Notes: generated from the sequence alone by a model not told the origin. Shown: positions 44,360 to 53,895, counted from the stretch's first letter. The stretch: 64,000 nucleotides of DNA from Fictibacillus nanhaiensis (GCF_019801215.1 NZ_JAHVJO010000005.1:21253-85252); one strand, 5' to 3'. Made by a program: numbers and translations.

Positions 44360-45071
44360 TATATCTATTCTCCTCTAAAATATTTAGTTGCTCTATAATT
44401 GATCCAATCGCAACTTCACTTTCCCTATTAATATTCTTTTTTAGATCCACCCAAAGAGACCCATTTGCTATTAGATAGTATATAGCAGGTAATACCATTA
44501 ATTTTTCATGGCTATCTTCTAACATATTTAGTAAATTTTCTATTGTTATCACACCTTCGGAATTTACTTTGCTAATGATGTCGCCTACAAGACTCTTAAA
44601 ATAGCTTCTTTCTTTACGATTACTGTGTAAAAACTTTATATTTTTCATAATGACTTTAGGGATGTTTACAATATCAACAACTTTATAGTTCCAATTTTGT
44701 TTTGCGGAATACAGTTCACAGTATTTATTAATTAACACTTGTCTTTTATCTTCCAAAATTTCATATTTAACCTGAAATAACGTTGGATATGTTTGATCTT
44801 CCCATCTTACTAAAACATCCGGAACATGTAGCCAAAACCCACTTTCTCCCTCTTTGTTTTTTGTTGGAATTTTAATCTCTACTGGCTGAGGATAAAAAGC
44901 TTGAACATTGGGATTTAAGTCTAGAAAAAAATAAAAATAACATTCACTTAAAGATTCATAGTGAATAACGTTTTTCATTTTACTACTATAAAACGACCCA
45001 ACAATGTGGGGGACACTTCTACTTTGTTTGTTATTCACTTTCCGAACGGGAGGATAACTTGAATTTTTCAT
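44334..45071 (-). CDS. tnsA: TnsA-type endonuclease
   Basis: 245 residues. The catalytic residues of the restriction-like TnsA fold line up: Glu 43 in YESLSECYFYFFL, Asp 85 in HVPDVLVRW and Gln100-Val-Lys102 in FQVKYE. The C-terminal half is the winged domain that contacts TnsC. With TnsA cutting the 5' strands, the element should move by cut-and-paste, which fits the clean 5-bp duplication. AAGGAGTTAAAGG precedes ATG. First gene of the tns operon. Confidence 0.88.
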   Translation of the reverse strand: MKNSSYPPVRKVNNKQSRSVPHIVGSFYSSKMKNVIHYESLSECYFYFFLDLNPNVQAFYPQPVEIKIPTKNKEGESGFWLHVPDVLVRWEDQTYPTLFQVKYEILEDKRQVLINKYCELYSAKQNWNYKVVDIVNIPKVIMKNIKFLHSNRKERSYFKSLVGDIISKVNSEGVITIENLLNMLEDSHEKLMVLPAIYYLIANGSLWVDLKKNINRESEVAIGSIIEQLNILEENRYSENYEFEN

Positions 45072-45090
45072 CCTTTAACTCCTTTATCAT

Positions 45091-45127
45091 TATAGTTATA
45101 TCTATATTATGTATAGATTTATCTATA
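45091..45127. promoter_or_regulatory. two operator-like palindromes before tnsA
   Basis: TATAGTTATATCTATA (45091-45106) and TATAGATTTATCTATA (45112-45127) share TATAG...CTATA arms and are centred 21 bp apart, two helical turns. They lie 20 bp before tnsA, between it and a divergent XRE gene. Confidence 0.6.
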
Positions 45128-45293
45128 TTATTCAATGTGTAAAAAGTAATAATTCTTTATAGCACAAAGTCCCTACTCTAACTATTGATAAAATTTACTG
45201 ATAATATAAAAACAGCTATAATTTTTAATATATTTAACACCTGTAGGAGTTAAATATAGGGGCGATTAAAAAAGTTTGAGAAAGGGTGTTTGT

Positions 45294-45608
45294 ATGTGCG
45301 ATATCGCACTACGCTATAAGGAATTAAGGGAGGTGAATAAACTCAATCAAAAAGAGTTTGCTTTTAAGATTGGTATTAAACAGAGTTCTCTTAGTGATAT
45401 TGAAAAAGGTAAAACTAGGCCTTCTGTTGATACAGTAATATCTACTAGTATTACTTTCAGCGTATCAACAGATTGGATACTTTTAGGGGACCAAAGTAAA
45501 CTCATTGATAATAAGAATAAAAAATTATTGACTACATTTAACCAATTGCCTATTAAAGATCAAGAAGAAGTACAAAAAATTATCGATATTAAAATACAAA
45601 ACACCTAG
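45294..45608 (+). CDS. XRE-family repressor, candidate controller of the tns operon
   Basis: About 104 residues from ATG at 45294 (AAAGGG at 8 bp); an earlier ATG at 45276 overlaps that site. HTH: YKELREVNKLNQKEFAFKIGIKQSSLSDIEKGKTRPSVDTVI, then a short C-terminal helix pair. It diverges from tnsA across an intergenic region holding two matched palindromes, the arrangement of phage-type repressors. Control of transposition is an inference. Confidence 0.78.
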   Translation: MCDIALRYKELREVNKLNQKEFAFKIGIKQSSLSDIEKGKTRPSVDTVISTSITFSVSTDWILLGDQSKLIDNKNKKLLTTFNQLPIKDQEEVQKIIDIKIQNT

Positions 45609-45649
45609 TAAAAAATCTCGCGTATTAGCGAGATTTTTTACTAGGTGTT
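45600..45649. terminator. perfect 22-bp hairpin terminator
   Basis: Arms 45600-45621 and 45628-45649 are exact reverse complements around GTATTA and overlap the XRE stop codon. They are unusually long for a terminator. Confidence 0.85.
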
Positions 45650-45729
45650 TTATTCTAATTTTTAAACTCCTAATTTTTTACAAGGATTGTTTTATTTTTT
45701 GTCGAAATATAGAAAAAAGGAGGATAATG

Positions 45730-45981
45730 ATGAAATATTTCGTTTTATATACTGTTAATGCAAATATTGTTGATGAATGTTATTTAAAAGGGCAATCAAC
45801 AGATTATGTGAAAAAGTGTATAGATAAATATTCTAACGGGTTTTTATCTACTAATAAATGGACATTGATTACCTCAAATATTGATTATGGTTTTTTAAGG
45901 GAAATTGATCACAAGGAATTACCGTTATTATCAAAAAAGGATTTTGCTATAATTGACGAACTAAATAGTTATAACTTTTAG
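45730..45981 (+). CDS. small hypothetical protein (cargo)
   Basis: About 83 residues; ATG at 45730 with AAAGGAGG at 6 bp. Opens KYFVLYTVNANIVDECYLKG, beta-rich then helical; no signal, TM or known motif. It is flanked by two strong hairpins, so an independent unit. Function unknown. Confidence 0.65.
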   Translation: MKYFVLYTVNANIVDECYLKGQSTDYVKKCIDKYSNGFLSTNKWTLITSNIDYGFLREIDHKELPLLSKKDFAIIDELNSYNF

Positions 45982-46012
45982 AATGTTGGCTTGTAAATCG
46001 TTATTTATTTTT

Positions 46013-46049
46013 AAAAAACAAACGACATTTTTAAAGTCGTTTGTTTTTA
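46013..46049. terminator. bidirectional terminator
   Basis: Stem AAAAACAAACGAC / GTCGTTTGTTTTT, 13 bp, with A/T tracts. Confidence 0.85.
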
Positions 46050-46079
46050 ATAAACTTAAAACACGTTCACCGTTATTAA

Positions 46080-46262
46080 AAGTTTTATGGTTTATCTGGA
46101 CTTTTAAACGGTCCAAAAGAACTTCCCTTTACTGAAATTAAGTTTGATACCCCGAATGTGGAAGGGTTTAGGATACGTACAGTTGTTAACTTGACGCCAA
46201 GCCGAAAACCCTGTTTAAAGCTGTCCTGGGTAATGATTAGAAGCAGAGAAAGAAGGGAATAG
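46080..46262 (+). pseudogene. possible 3' remnant of an unknown gene
   Basis: An open frame of 60 codons with no start codon or ribosome-binding site, opened by a TAA. It reads protein-like (LPFTEIKFDTPNVEG, then RIRTVVNLTPSRK). Looks like the tail of a lost gene between the small ORF and hsdM; the parent family is not recognised. The remaining bases to hsdM hold nothing I can name. Confidence 0.3.
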
Positions 46263-46326
46263 CTATCATTTTTTATAAGCCAATTATTAAATGGCTTTCA
46301 GTTATACCTAACACAACATTCTTGCT

Positions 46327-48078
46327 TTATGGCAATTCAGGCAAACCAAGCTCTTTTAGAAATTGGTTGTGCTTAGCCTTAGCCTTGCTAATGGTATCTT
46401 CTATTGTATCCAAACTCTTTTTTACATCTGCAAGGTCAATAATTTCTTCTTCCGCAGCCGTACTAACATATCTTGAAATGTTTAAGTTGAAATCATTCTT
46501 TTCAATTTCTTTCATAGATACACGGCGAGAGTATTTTTTGTCATCTTCTTTTCGATATTGATATGTTTCAACTATTTTGTCGATATGCTCTGGCAATAGG
46601 ACATTTTGCCGTTTACCTCTGTCGTAGTACTCACTTGCATTAATAAACAGCACGTCATCAAATTTTTTACATTTTTTAAGCACAAGAATACAAACCGGAA
46701 TACCTGTTGAAAAAAACAGGTTAGCAGGCAAACCTATAATCGTGTCAATATTCCCATCCTTGAGTAGCTTTGTTCTGATTTTCTCCTCTGTTCCAGCACG
46801 GAACAGAACACCATGAGGCAAGATAATTGCCATTGTTCCCTCATCACTTAAAAAGTGAAACCCATGAAGTAAAAATGCAAAGTCGGCTGCTGATTTTGGT
46901 GCAAGGCCGTAGCTTTTAAAGCGGAAATCCTCTGCCAGAGTATCGTTAGGCGCCCAGCGGTAGCTGAAAGGCGGATTGGCTACTACTGCATCACATTCCA
47001 ACTTTTTTGCTGGGTTCATCTCAGTGAGAATGTCCCAATCATTTAGCAGTGAATCTCCGTGAAATATTTTAAACTCGGAATCTTTAAGCCCATGTAGAAG
47101 CATATTCATACGAGCAAGATTGTAAGTTGTTATATTTTTTTCCTGTCCGTATATCTGACCAATACTATTAGCACCAAGCTGCTTCCTAACATTAATAAGA
47201 AGCGAGCCGGAACCGCACGCAAAGTCAAGTACGTTTTTGAGTTGCCTCTTTTTACCTGTGCTTGGGTCTTGGCTATCAAGTGTGACTATTCGAGAAAGGA
47301 TGGTTGAAATTTGCTGGGGCGTATAAAACTCTCCTGCTTTTTTACCTGAGCCCGCCGCAAATTGCCCAATTAAGTATTCATACGCATCACCCAAAAGGTC
47401 ACTTTCATTAGGGAACTCCGATAATCCATCTGCAATAGCAGTTATTATTGAGCACAGCGTTGTATTGCGTAATTCATAATTCTTTCCAAGTTTGTCAGAG
47501 TCGAGGTTAACCTCAGAAAATAATCCGCGAAACGTGCTATCAAAGGATTCGTTTTCTATAAATTTGAAGCCTGCTTGCAAGTTTTTCAAAAGATACTTAT
47601 TTTGTGTGCGAGCCAATTCATATATATTACCCCAGAGATAGTGTGGTTTAATTACAAAATGAACCTTACGTCGCATTTGCTTTTCAAACGTAGCCACTTG
47701 ATCTAAATTGTTGATATACCACACAACAAGTGGGGTCAACTTTTTGCTTTCCAACAACACCTCATGTTCTTCAATTATTGTGTTTTTTTCCTTGCTATCC
47801 AATTGCTGTTTATTGAAATAGTCTGTTATCTGTTCTTTCAATGCGTTAATAACATCATCCTGATTGGCAGCAACTGTGATTTTTTTTATTTCTTCTTCAC
47901 ATTGTAAATAATCGCTGCCAAGTTCTTTCTTTGCCGCCTCTTCATAATTATCTGAAAGATAGCGCAGGAAGAGGAAAGACAGCATATAATCACGGAAGTC
48001 ATCAGCATTCATGGACCCGCGCAATTTGTCAGCAATTCCCCAAAGTGTTGCGCCTAATTTTTTTTGTTGTGCATTCAT
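46327..48078 (-). CDS. hsdM: type I restriction-modification DNA methyltransferase (HsdM)
   Basis: 583 residues. N-terminal HsdM helical domain (LWGIADKLRGSMNADDFRDYMLSFLFLRYL), then the N6-adenine methyltransferase fold with GEFYTPQQIS, SAM motif I FACGSGSLL (about 286-294) and catalytic NPPF (368-371). It forms the M2S methylase with HsdS. It is the last gene of the operon, 11 bp past the nuclease-like gene; GAGGGC precedes ATG. In most type I systems hsdM is next to hsdS; here the two are split by that gene. Confidence 0.95.
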   Translation of the reverse strand: MNAQQKKLGATLWGIADKLRGSMNADDFRDYMLSFLFLRYLSDNYEEAAKKELGSDYLQCEEEIKKITVAANQDDVINALKEQITDYFNKQQLDSKEKNTIIEEHEVLLESKKLTPLVVWYINNLDQVATFEKQMRRKVHFVIKPHYLWGNIYELARTQNKYLLKNLQAGFKFIENESFDSTFRGLFSEVNLDSDKLGKNYELRNTTLCSIITAIADGLSEFPNESDLLGDAYEYLIGQFAAGSGKKAGEFYTPQQISTILSRIVTLDSQDPSTGKKRQLKNVLDFACGSGSLLINVRKQLGANSIGQIYGQEKNITTYNLARMNMLLHGLKDSEFKIFHGDSLLNDWDILTEMNPAKKLECDAVVANPPFSYRWAPNDTLAEDFRFKSYGLAPKSAADFAFLLHGFHFLSDEGTMAIILPHGVLFRAGTEEKIRTKLLKDGNIDTIIGLPANLFFSTGIPVCILVLKKCKKFDDVLFINASEYYDRGKRQNVLLPEHIDKIVETYQYRKEDDKKYSRRVSMKEIEKNDFNLNISRYVSTAAEEEIIDLADVKKSLDTIEDTISKAKAKHNQFLKELGLPELP

Positions 48079-48089
48079 TGTTTTGCCCT

Positions 48090-49205
48090 CTATTCTTCGG
48101 TAAATAGTTCAGGGTTAAATCGATATAGTTCCATGTAACCCCTTAAAATTTTTCTAAAAACCTCTTTATTATCTTCAACCATTTCAATGGGCTCAAACAG
48201 CGAATAGTTCCCATGGCTTAATATGTTCACATATCTTGCAAATGTGATTCCATCCGGGTCATCTTCATCGCGTTTAATACATTCGGTGAAGTCTTTGAAT
48301 CCATGAAACGATGCTGCCTTTTCAAGAATGTTTCGCAAAATATTGAAGTGATAAGTATAGAGCCTACCTGTGTTCGCTGCTTCGCTTAGCTCTTTTATTA
48401 ATGCAACATGGTTAAAAAATGGAGTATCTTTGGTTTCTTGAATGAGGTATTCGTCTGTTTCCTTATTCTTTAATAAGAGATAGTCCTTTCCTTTTGCCTT
48501 TTTAAACTCATTATACATTACATTGAAAAACAAAGAATGATGTGAAGATATGACTACTTTAATATCCTCTTGGCTCTTTAACATCTGCGCTAAATGGCTT
48601 GCTACTGCAATGGCGTTATTATCATCCAGTGATGAGATGGGATCATCGATATAGATGTGCTTAACCCAACTGTAGGACGGTTCTTGGTCAACAACTAATT
48701 GAACAACCGCCAGAAAAAAACACCATACAAATATATTTTCTTCGCCACGAGAAATCTTTATGTTATCTATTTTTTCAGTTCCGTCATTTTTTCTTACTTC
48801 CCGTGTAAAACCAATCGTCCAATTTTGGTAATCAATTGAAAAATCAAAATCAGCATACCTACTTAAAAACGGGCGAATACGACTTTCCATTTCAAGCTCT
48901 CTTAAGCCATCAAAAAAACGAGAATTTCTATTAATATATAACAGTCTATTGGTGTCTCCCTCTAAGTCGTTATCCCAAGTGAATAAATCTTCTGTGAAAG
49001 CATTGTAATATAATGTATCTCGCGTTTTTTCTTCACTTTCAGGAATAGGATGTTTCCCTAAGTCTTTAAACGCTCCTGAAAGTCTTGTTTTGCCTGTACC
49101 ATTGTATGCAAAAAGAAGAACATACTTCTTGCTATCGAGAACCGTTCTAAAATGGATAGCCAGCGCATTTAAATCAGAAAAAGAAGTTATCGATTGAGAA
49201 CTCAT
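48090..49205 (-). CDS. PrrC/RloC-like ATPase-HEPN anticodon nuclease candidate
   Basis: 371 residues. Walker A NGTGKT (35-40), an ABC-like SRGEE signature (about 153-157), Walker B IYIDDPISSLDD (184-195) and a switch His in SSHHSLF. The C-terminal domain has Arg 291 and Glu 295 (RNILE) and an Arg324-x6-His331 HEPN motif (RYVNILSH). PrrC uses Arg320, Glu324 and His356 with similar spacing. PrrC cleaves tRNA-Lys when phage proteins disable the partner type I enzyme. Encoded inside the hsd operon and overlapping hsdS (ATGA), it should be held silent by the restriction complex. Activity is inferred from motifs only. Confidence 0.75.
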   Translation of the reverse strand: MSSQSITSFSDLNALAIHFRTVLDSKKYVLLFAYNGTGKTRLSGAFKDLGKHPIPESEEKTRDTLYYNAFTEDLFTWDNDLEGDTNRLLYINRNSRFFDGLRELEMESRIRPFLSRYADFDFSIDYQNWTIGFTREVRKNDGTEKIDNIKISRGEENIFVWCFFLAVVQLVVDQEPSYSWVKHIYIDDPISSLDDNNAIAVASHLAQMLKSQEDIKVVISSHHSLFFNVMYNEFKKAKGKDYLLLKNKETDEYLIQETKDTPFFNHVALIKELSEAANTGRLYTYHFNILRNILEKAASFHGFKDFTECIKRDEDDPDGITFARYVNILSHGNYSLFEPIEMVEDNKEVFRKILRGYMELYRFNPELFTEE

Positions 49206-50476
49206 TCACCCACCTCCTCAATAGATGGGAATAGTCCTTGCATCAAGCCTTTTTTATGAACTTTCAAAGATTCAATTTTTTCTGCCTGTGTGGTTATAAG
49301 GGTGTCTAAAGCAGAAAGGCAGTTAGCTATTTTTTCTTGTTCTTTAATATCCAGTGGAATATAGAAGACATATTTTTTCAATTGGGTTCCATTAATTGAA
49401 TTTATGGTTGCACCCAAATCAGCTTTCACTTGTTTATCATAAGCCCTTGATTGGAGTAGTTGAAACACAAATTTGGAGTACTTCGTTCTAAAAACTGTCA
49501 TAAACGCGCCATGAGTACACAAAGGCATGTCCTTTGGAATAATCGCATTTTTACCTATCAAAGCTTTCGAACCATTTCGGACACAAATTAATATATCATT
49601 TTCAAAAGAAAGATTGGCACCGCTTATATCTGTTCTAACATAAACGTTGTCATCTAATGTGATGACATTGTTCTTAATATTTGATGATCTTAAAACAAGC
49701 AAACCATTATCTCTAATATCATCTGGACTGTATGTTAACCCGGAGACAAGCTCACCTAATTGACCAAGAGTCTTTTTTACCCATTCGCCGCTGTCCTTAA
49801 AATCCGAGAATCTCCATTCTGGTACGGTCTTATCTTCAGCGGGAAACATCTTTTGCATCAAACCTTTTTTATATGCTTTAAGAGTCGTAAGCTTTTCATC
49901 TTCAACGGCAATAAGATCATCAAGCGAAGAAAGGCAGTTGGCTATCTTTTGTTGTTCAGCCTCGGAATGGTAAGGTAAAGGCATCTTCATAAAATCACCA
50001 TTTGAAATGCTCATACGGTCATGTCTTGCACCAGTATTTGAGACACTTTTTAAATAGGAATGCCAGAGATTTGTTTTAAAATACTGCTCATAAAAATCAT
50101 TATTAGGATTCTCAAACCTGAACACTGTATATAACGGAGACATGACACCCCTTCCGACTTTATTTTTAGATATCGGGCCAACTGGAGCAGTTACAGATAT
50201 ACGAGGATTATAAACATAGTCCCCTTCATCTATCACAAAATACTTCTCAAGATTATTTTGGTTTGCAACTTCTCTGTCAAAATAATCACTTTGGTCTATA
50301 ACTCCCTCAACAGCTGAGTTTGTAAGAACGCGATTTATTACTTTATCTTGATTTCTTACTGTTATTTTGCTTACTAAATTACTTAGCGTACTTATTTTCC
50401 ATTCTCCCGTTGAGCGAAACTCCGGAAACCTTAGCCTCGGCACCAACGTCGTATTCTCTTTTTTATTCATATGCAT
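49202..50476 (-). CDS. hsdS: type I restriction specificity subunit (HsdS)
   Basis: 424 residues with two target-recognition domains, each ending in a conserved coiled-coil: QQKIANCLSSLDDLIAVEDEKLTTLKAYKKGLMQKMFP in the middle and EQEKIANCLSALDTLITTQAEKIESLKVHKKGLMQGLFP at the end. N-terminal VPRLRFPEF is typical. It sets the bipartite DNA target. Start at 50476 or the ATG at 50470; both overlap the hsdR 3' end. The sequence target cannot be read from the protein. Confidence 0.93.
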   Translation of the reverse strand: MHMNKKENTTLVPRLRFPEFRSTGEWKISTLSNLVSKITVRNQDKVINRVLTNSAVEGVIDQSDYFDREVANQNNLEKYFVIDEGDYVYNPRISVTAPVGPISKNKVGRGVMSPLYTVFRFENPNNDFYEQYFKTNLWHSYLKSVSNTGARHDRMSISNGDFMKMPLPYHSEAEQQKIANCLSSLDDLIAVEDEKLTTLKAYKKGLMQKMFPAEDKTVPEWRFSDFKDSGEWVKKTLGQLGELVSGLTYSPDDIRDNGLLVLRSSNIKNNVITLDDNVYVRTDISGANLSFENDILICVRNGSKALIGKNAIIPKDMPLCTHGAFMTVFRTKYSKFVFQLLQSRAYDKQVKADLGATINSINGTQLKKYVFYIPLDIKEQEKIANCLSALDTLITTQAEKIESLKVHKKGLMQGLFPSIEEVGE

Positions 50477-53471
50477 TCAGCCCCACAATCACACGTCCGC
50501 CTGCAAGCTTTTTAAGCAGCGGGATTAAATCGTCCATCAATTCTAGTTCTTTCTTTGTCCTGTCTCTCCAGCCAAGCTCTAGTGACTCTAACAAATCGCT
50601 TAGTTTTTCACCGTCAAAAATCATGCGCACTATAATTTCATCTACAAAGGATTGCAACGATGCAGGTTCAATACCGTGTTTGTTTGCAATTGATTCCATT
50701 TCTTTTACTGCTTTTTCTCCCTTGAATTTTTGGTATCCAGCTTTTATTGCCTTTTCATCCAACCCTTTTCCAGATTCCAATGTGCTGATATACGCAATAA
50801 TATCTTCACGTTCTTCCATCATATTTGAATTGGAACAAAGCAAACTAATGAGCTGCTCACGGCTCATTTTTTCTTGTTTAGGCACATCGGGTTGTGTATA
50901 TCTCGAAATTAGTGACATAATGTAGTCATAATCAATAATGGCAGAGGAAAATAGAACGAACTCAAAATCAAGCTGTTCAATCACCGGATCTTTATCCCTA
51001 TTATCTTTGCCCTGCTGTGCTTTTAACATTTGGGCAGTTTCAATATAGACACCACGGAACGCACGCAAAGTGTCTTCCGGCAACAGTTCTTCAATTTTCA
51101 CCGCTTGTTCTTCTTTGATATCTGTATATTGGTCAAGCTGTGTTTTAAGGCGCTGCACTTCCTTAAATTTATTTATAAATTCAGCTCGTGCGGCGTCGCC
51201 CTTAAGGTTGCTCACTTGCTCTGGCTTACATTCTAACCCTTGTGATTCCATAATTTTCTCAAGATTGGCAACTGCTTTATCCAGCTTTTCAACCACAACA
51301 GGAGCGGGGTCAACAAGCCAAATTTGTTTTGCCCTACTACTGTTTTCTTTTCCAGAGAACAGCGCAATTGCTTCATCTACATCTTTTTCTTGCCCTCTAA
51401 AGTCAAGAATATTTCCGTAAGGCTTTGTATCGTTCAAAACACGATTTGTTCTTGAAAATGCTTGAATTAAGCCATGTTGCTTTAAGTTTTTATCAACGAA
51501 CAAGGTGTTTAGATACTTGGAATCAAATCCTGTTAGAAGCATATCCACCACAATAGTTATATCAATTTTGTTAACATGCGGATAGTCGGAATTAGGGTAC
51601 TGTTGGTCTTTGATGCGTTTTTGCACATCTTGATAGTATAAATCGAATTCGTTTATGCTGTGATTTGTGCCGTACTGCAAGTTATAGTCATCAATGATGC
51701 TTTTAAGTGCAGCCTTTTTCTTCTCGGGCTCTTGTTCGTTATCGGCTTTTTCTTGCTGTAGGTCTTCTTGTAACTGCTTAACATCTTTGTTTCCTTCAGC
51801 CGGTGGAGAGAAAACACAGGCAATATTAAGCGGCTTAAAGCTTTCGCCCTCATTCTTTTTACGTTCCTCTTGTAACGACTTGAAGAGCTCAAAATATTCT
51901 ATTGCATTGTTGATAGAAGCTGTGGCAAAAATCGCATTGTATCGTCTACCATTAGTAACGGTATCGTGTTTTGATAGTATTGCTTCGACAACCGCTTTTT
52001 TACTTACAGCGTCAGAGACTTTTGCTGCTTTCTTGAAAACTTCCGGCTTAAAATAATCGATGTGAAAGCGAAGCACATTGCGATCATCAATTGCATTGGT
52101 TATGGTATAGGCATGAAGTTCTTTTTCGAAAACGTCTTTTGTTGTGATATAAGAACCGACCGTGCCATCAATTTGCTTATATGTTGCATTTTCTTCAAAT
52201 ATTGGTGTTCCGGTAAATCCGAAAAGCTGGGCTTTTGGGAAAAAGCTTTTAATTGATTCATGATTATCGCCAAACTGTGAGCGATGGCATTCGTCAAAAA
52301 TAATGGCAATACGTTTATAAGTGAGCTTCGCCAGACGGTCTTTGTAGGTAGGTTCGCCCCTTTTCCTTTTCTCTTGGTTACGCTTGCTATCCTCATTAAG
52401 AGCCAGCCCAAGCTTTTGAATTGTGGTAACAATAACTTTGTCACGATAATCATCCGAAGTGAGCCGTTTAACTAAGCTTTCTGTGTTGGTATTCTCTTCA
52501 ACGCATCCTTCTTGAAATTTATTAAACTCCAATCGAGTTTGTCTATCAAGATCTTTTCTGTCAACGACGAATAAACACTTCTCAATTTCAGGATTATCCT
52601 TCAAAAGTGTTGATGTTTTAAACGATGTAAGTGTTTTACCACTTCCGGTAGTATGCCAAATATATCCATTTCCGCGATTCTGATCAATACAGTCCATTAT
52701 TGCCTTAACAGCGTAAATCTGATAAGGACGCATAACCATCAATTTTTGCTCACTTACCACAAGTACCATGTAACGGCTTATTAGTTGCCCAAGAGTGCAT
52801 TTTGGCAAAAACTTATCAGAAAAATCATGGAGATGGGTAATTTTGATGTTGTTCTCATCTGCCATTTGATAAATTGGCAAAAAGCGCTCGTCTGCATTAA
52901 AACAAAAGTGCTCCTTATGATTGTTGGCAAAATAATATGTATTACTCTCATTGCTCACAATAAAAAGCTGCATAAAGCAAAGCAGCGAGTTTGTATAACC
53001 ATTGCCGTGGTCGTTTTTATATTCTACAATTTGCTCCATTGCTTTTTTTGGTGTGATTTGCAGTGACTTCAGTTCAACCTGAACAACAGGAACCCCATTG
53101 ATGAGGATAATAACATCATAACGATGGTTGCTGTTATCCGTGTTAATGCGTAGTTGGTTTATCACTTCAAATTCATTTTTACACCAGTCTTTTATATTAA
53201 CAAGGGTGTATTGCAGCGGCGTATCATCATCACGCTTGAAGGTGTTAATTTCACGTAAAGTTCTTGATGCAGTGAAGACATCTGCAGTGATAATACTATC
53301 TCTAAGGCGTGCAAATTCTGAATCGCTTAACTTCACACGATTCAGTCTTTCAAAATGTTCTTTGAAATTAGCTTCAAGCGCCACCTTATCACGAATATCT
53401 TCCCGATATTTGTATTTTAAATCTCGAAGCTTCTCAATAAACTCCATCTCTATTTGCTTTTCAGATTTCAT
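50463..53471 (-). CDS. hsdR: type I restriction endonuclease/translocase subunit (HsdR)
   Basis: About 1002 residues from ATG at 53471 (GGGGAG upstream); the frame extends to 53510. N-terminal nuclease domain with Asp in HRYDVIILINGVPVVQVELK (PD-ExK: VELK). SF2 helicase motifs: HTTGSGKTLTSF (motif I), FDECHRSQFG (II), LFGFTGTP (III) and ITIVVDMLLTGFDSKYLNTL (V). The C-terminal domain binds the methylase. It cuts unmodified DNA after translocation. First enzyme gene of the operon, after the XRE gene. Confidence 0.95.
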   Translation of the reverse strand: MKSEKQIEMEFIEKLRDLKYKYREDIRDKVALEANFKEHFERLNRVKLSDSEFARLRDSIITADVFTASRTLREINTFKRDDDTPLQYTLVNIKDWCKNEFEVINQLRINTDNSNHRYDVIILINGVPVVQVELKSLQITPKKAMEQIVEYKNDHGNGYTNSLLCFMQLFIVSNESNTYYFANNHKEHFCFNADERFLPIYQMADENNIKITHLHDFSDKFLPKCTLGQLISRYMVLVVSEQKLMVMRPYQIYAVKAIMDCIDQNRGNGYIWHTTGSGKTLTSFKTSTLLKDNPEIEKCLFVVDRKDLDRQTRLEFNKFQEGCVEENTNTESLVKRLTSDDYRDKVIVTTIQKLGLALNEDSKRNQEKRKRGEPTYKDRLAKLTYKRIAIIFDECHRSQFGDNHESIKSFFPKAQLFGFTGTPIFEENATYKQIDGTVGSYITTKDVFEKELHAYTITNAIDDRNVLRFHIDYFKPEVFKKAAKVSDAVSKKAVVEAILSKHDTVTNGRRYNAIFATASINNAIEYFELFKSLQEERKKNEGESFKPLNIACVFSPPAEGNKDVKQLQEDLQQEKADNEQEPEKKKAALKSIIDDYNLQYGTNHSINEFDLYYQDVQKRIKDQQYPNSDYPHVNKIDITIVVDMLLTGFDSKYLNTLFVDKNLKQHGLIQAFSRTNRVLNDTKPYGNILDFRGQEKDVDEAIALFSGKENSSRAKQIWLVDPAPVVVEKLDKAVANLEKIMESQGLECKPEQVSNLKGDAARAEFINKFKEVQRLKTQLDQYTDIKEEQAVKIEELLPEDTLRAFRGVYIETAQMLKAQQGKDNRDKDPVIEQLDFEFVLFSSAIIDYDYIMSLISRYTQPDVPKQEKMSREQLISLLCSNSNMMEEREDIIAYISTLESGKGLDEKAIKAGYQKFKGEKAVKEMESIANKHGIEPASLQSFVDEIIVRMIFDGEKLSDLLESLELGWRDRTKKELELMDDLIPLLKKLAGGRVIVGLNAYE

Positions 53472-53535
53472 GCCTAATAATCTCCCCATACTATAAAATA
53501 GTAAAGCCACAACCCTTTTTTAAACTACGCAACAC

Positions 53536-53751
53536 CTATTTTGTTTCTGTGAGCAACTCAATCAGTTCAGGATTAATGTTTCTATTTTTACAAAGCTCTA
53601 TTAAAGCATGACGTGCTATTTGATTCGGTTTTGTATGATTATTCTCCCATCGGTTTACTGAAGTAAATCCAACATGAAGCTCACGGGCAAGCCCCTCTTG
53701 AGACAAACACAATTCCAAACGCACTTTTTTAATCGCTTCTCTTAACTCCAT
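53536..53751 (-). CDS. XRE-family small regulator of the hsd operon
   Basis: 71 residues, almost only HTH: IKKVRLELCLSQEGLARELHVGFTSVNRWENNHTKPNQIARHALIELCKN. It lies 64 bp before hsdR in the same direction and may act as a controller protein delaying restriction in a new host. Upstream (53775-53812) is an AT-rich segment with GATATAATATAT and repeated AGCTATA/TATAGTTAGCT elements, possibly promoter and operator. Confidence 0.75.
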   Translation of the reverse strand: MELREAIKKVRLELCLSQEGLARELHVGFTSVNRWENNHTKPNQIARHALIELCKNRNINPELIELLTETK

Positions 53752-53895
53752 TTAGCATCACCTCGGTATTATACAGCTAACTATAATATATTATATCATA
53801 AGCTATAGCACCGACTTGTCTTAAACTACTGTCACTATTGCCTTCGTAGTTCTGGACGCTCAACCTATAGCTGTGACCATGCCAAGCAAATCAAT

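Noticed and set aside
53811..53845. GTCTTAAACT, similar to a Tn7 TnsB site
   Set aside because: Single copy, orientation opposite to that expected for the right end, and 180 bp inside; probably chance.
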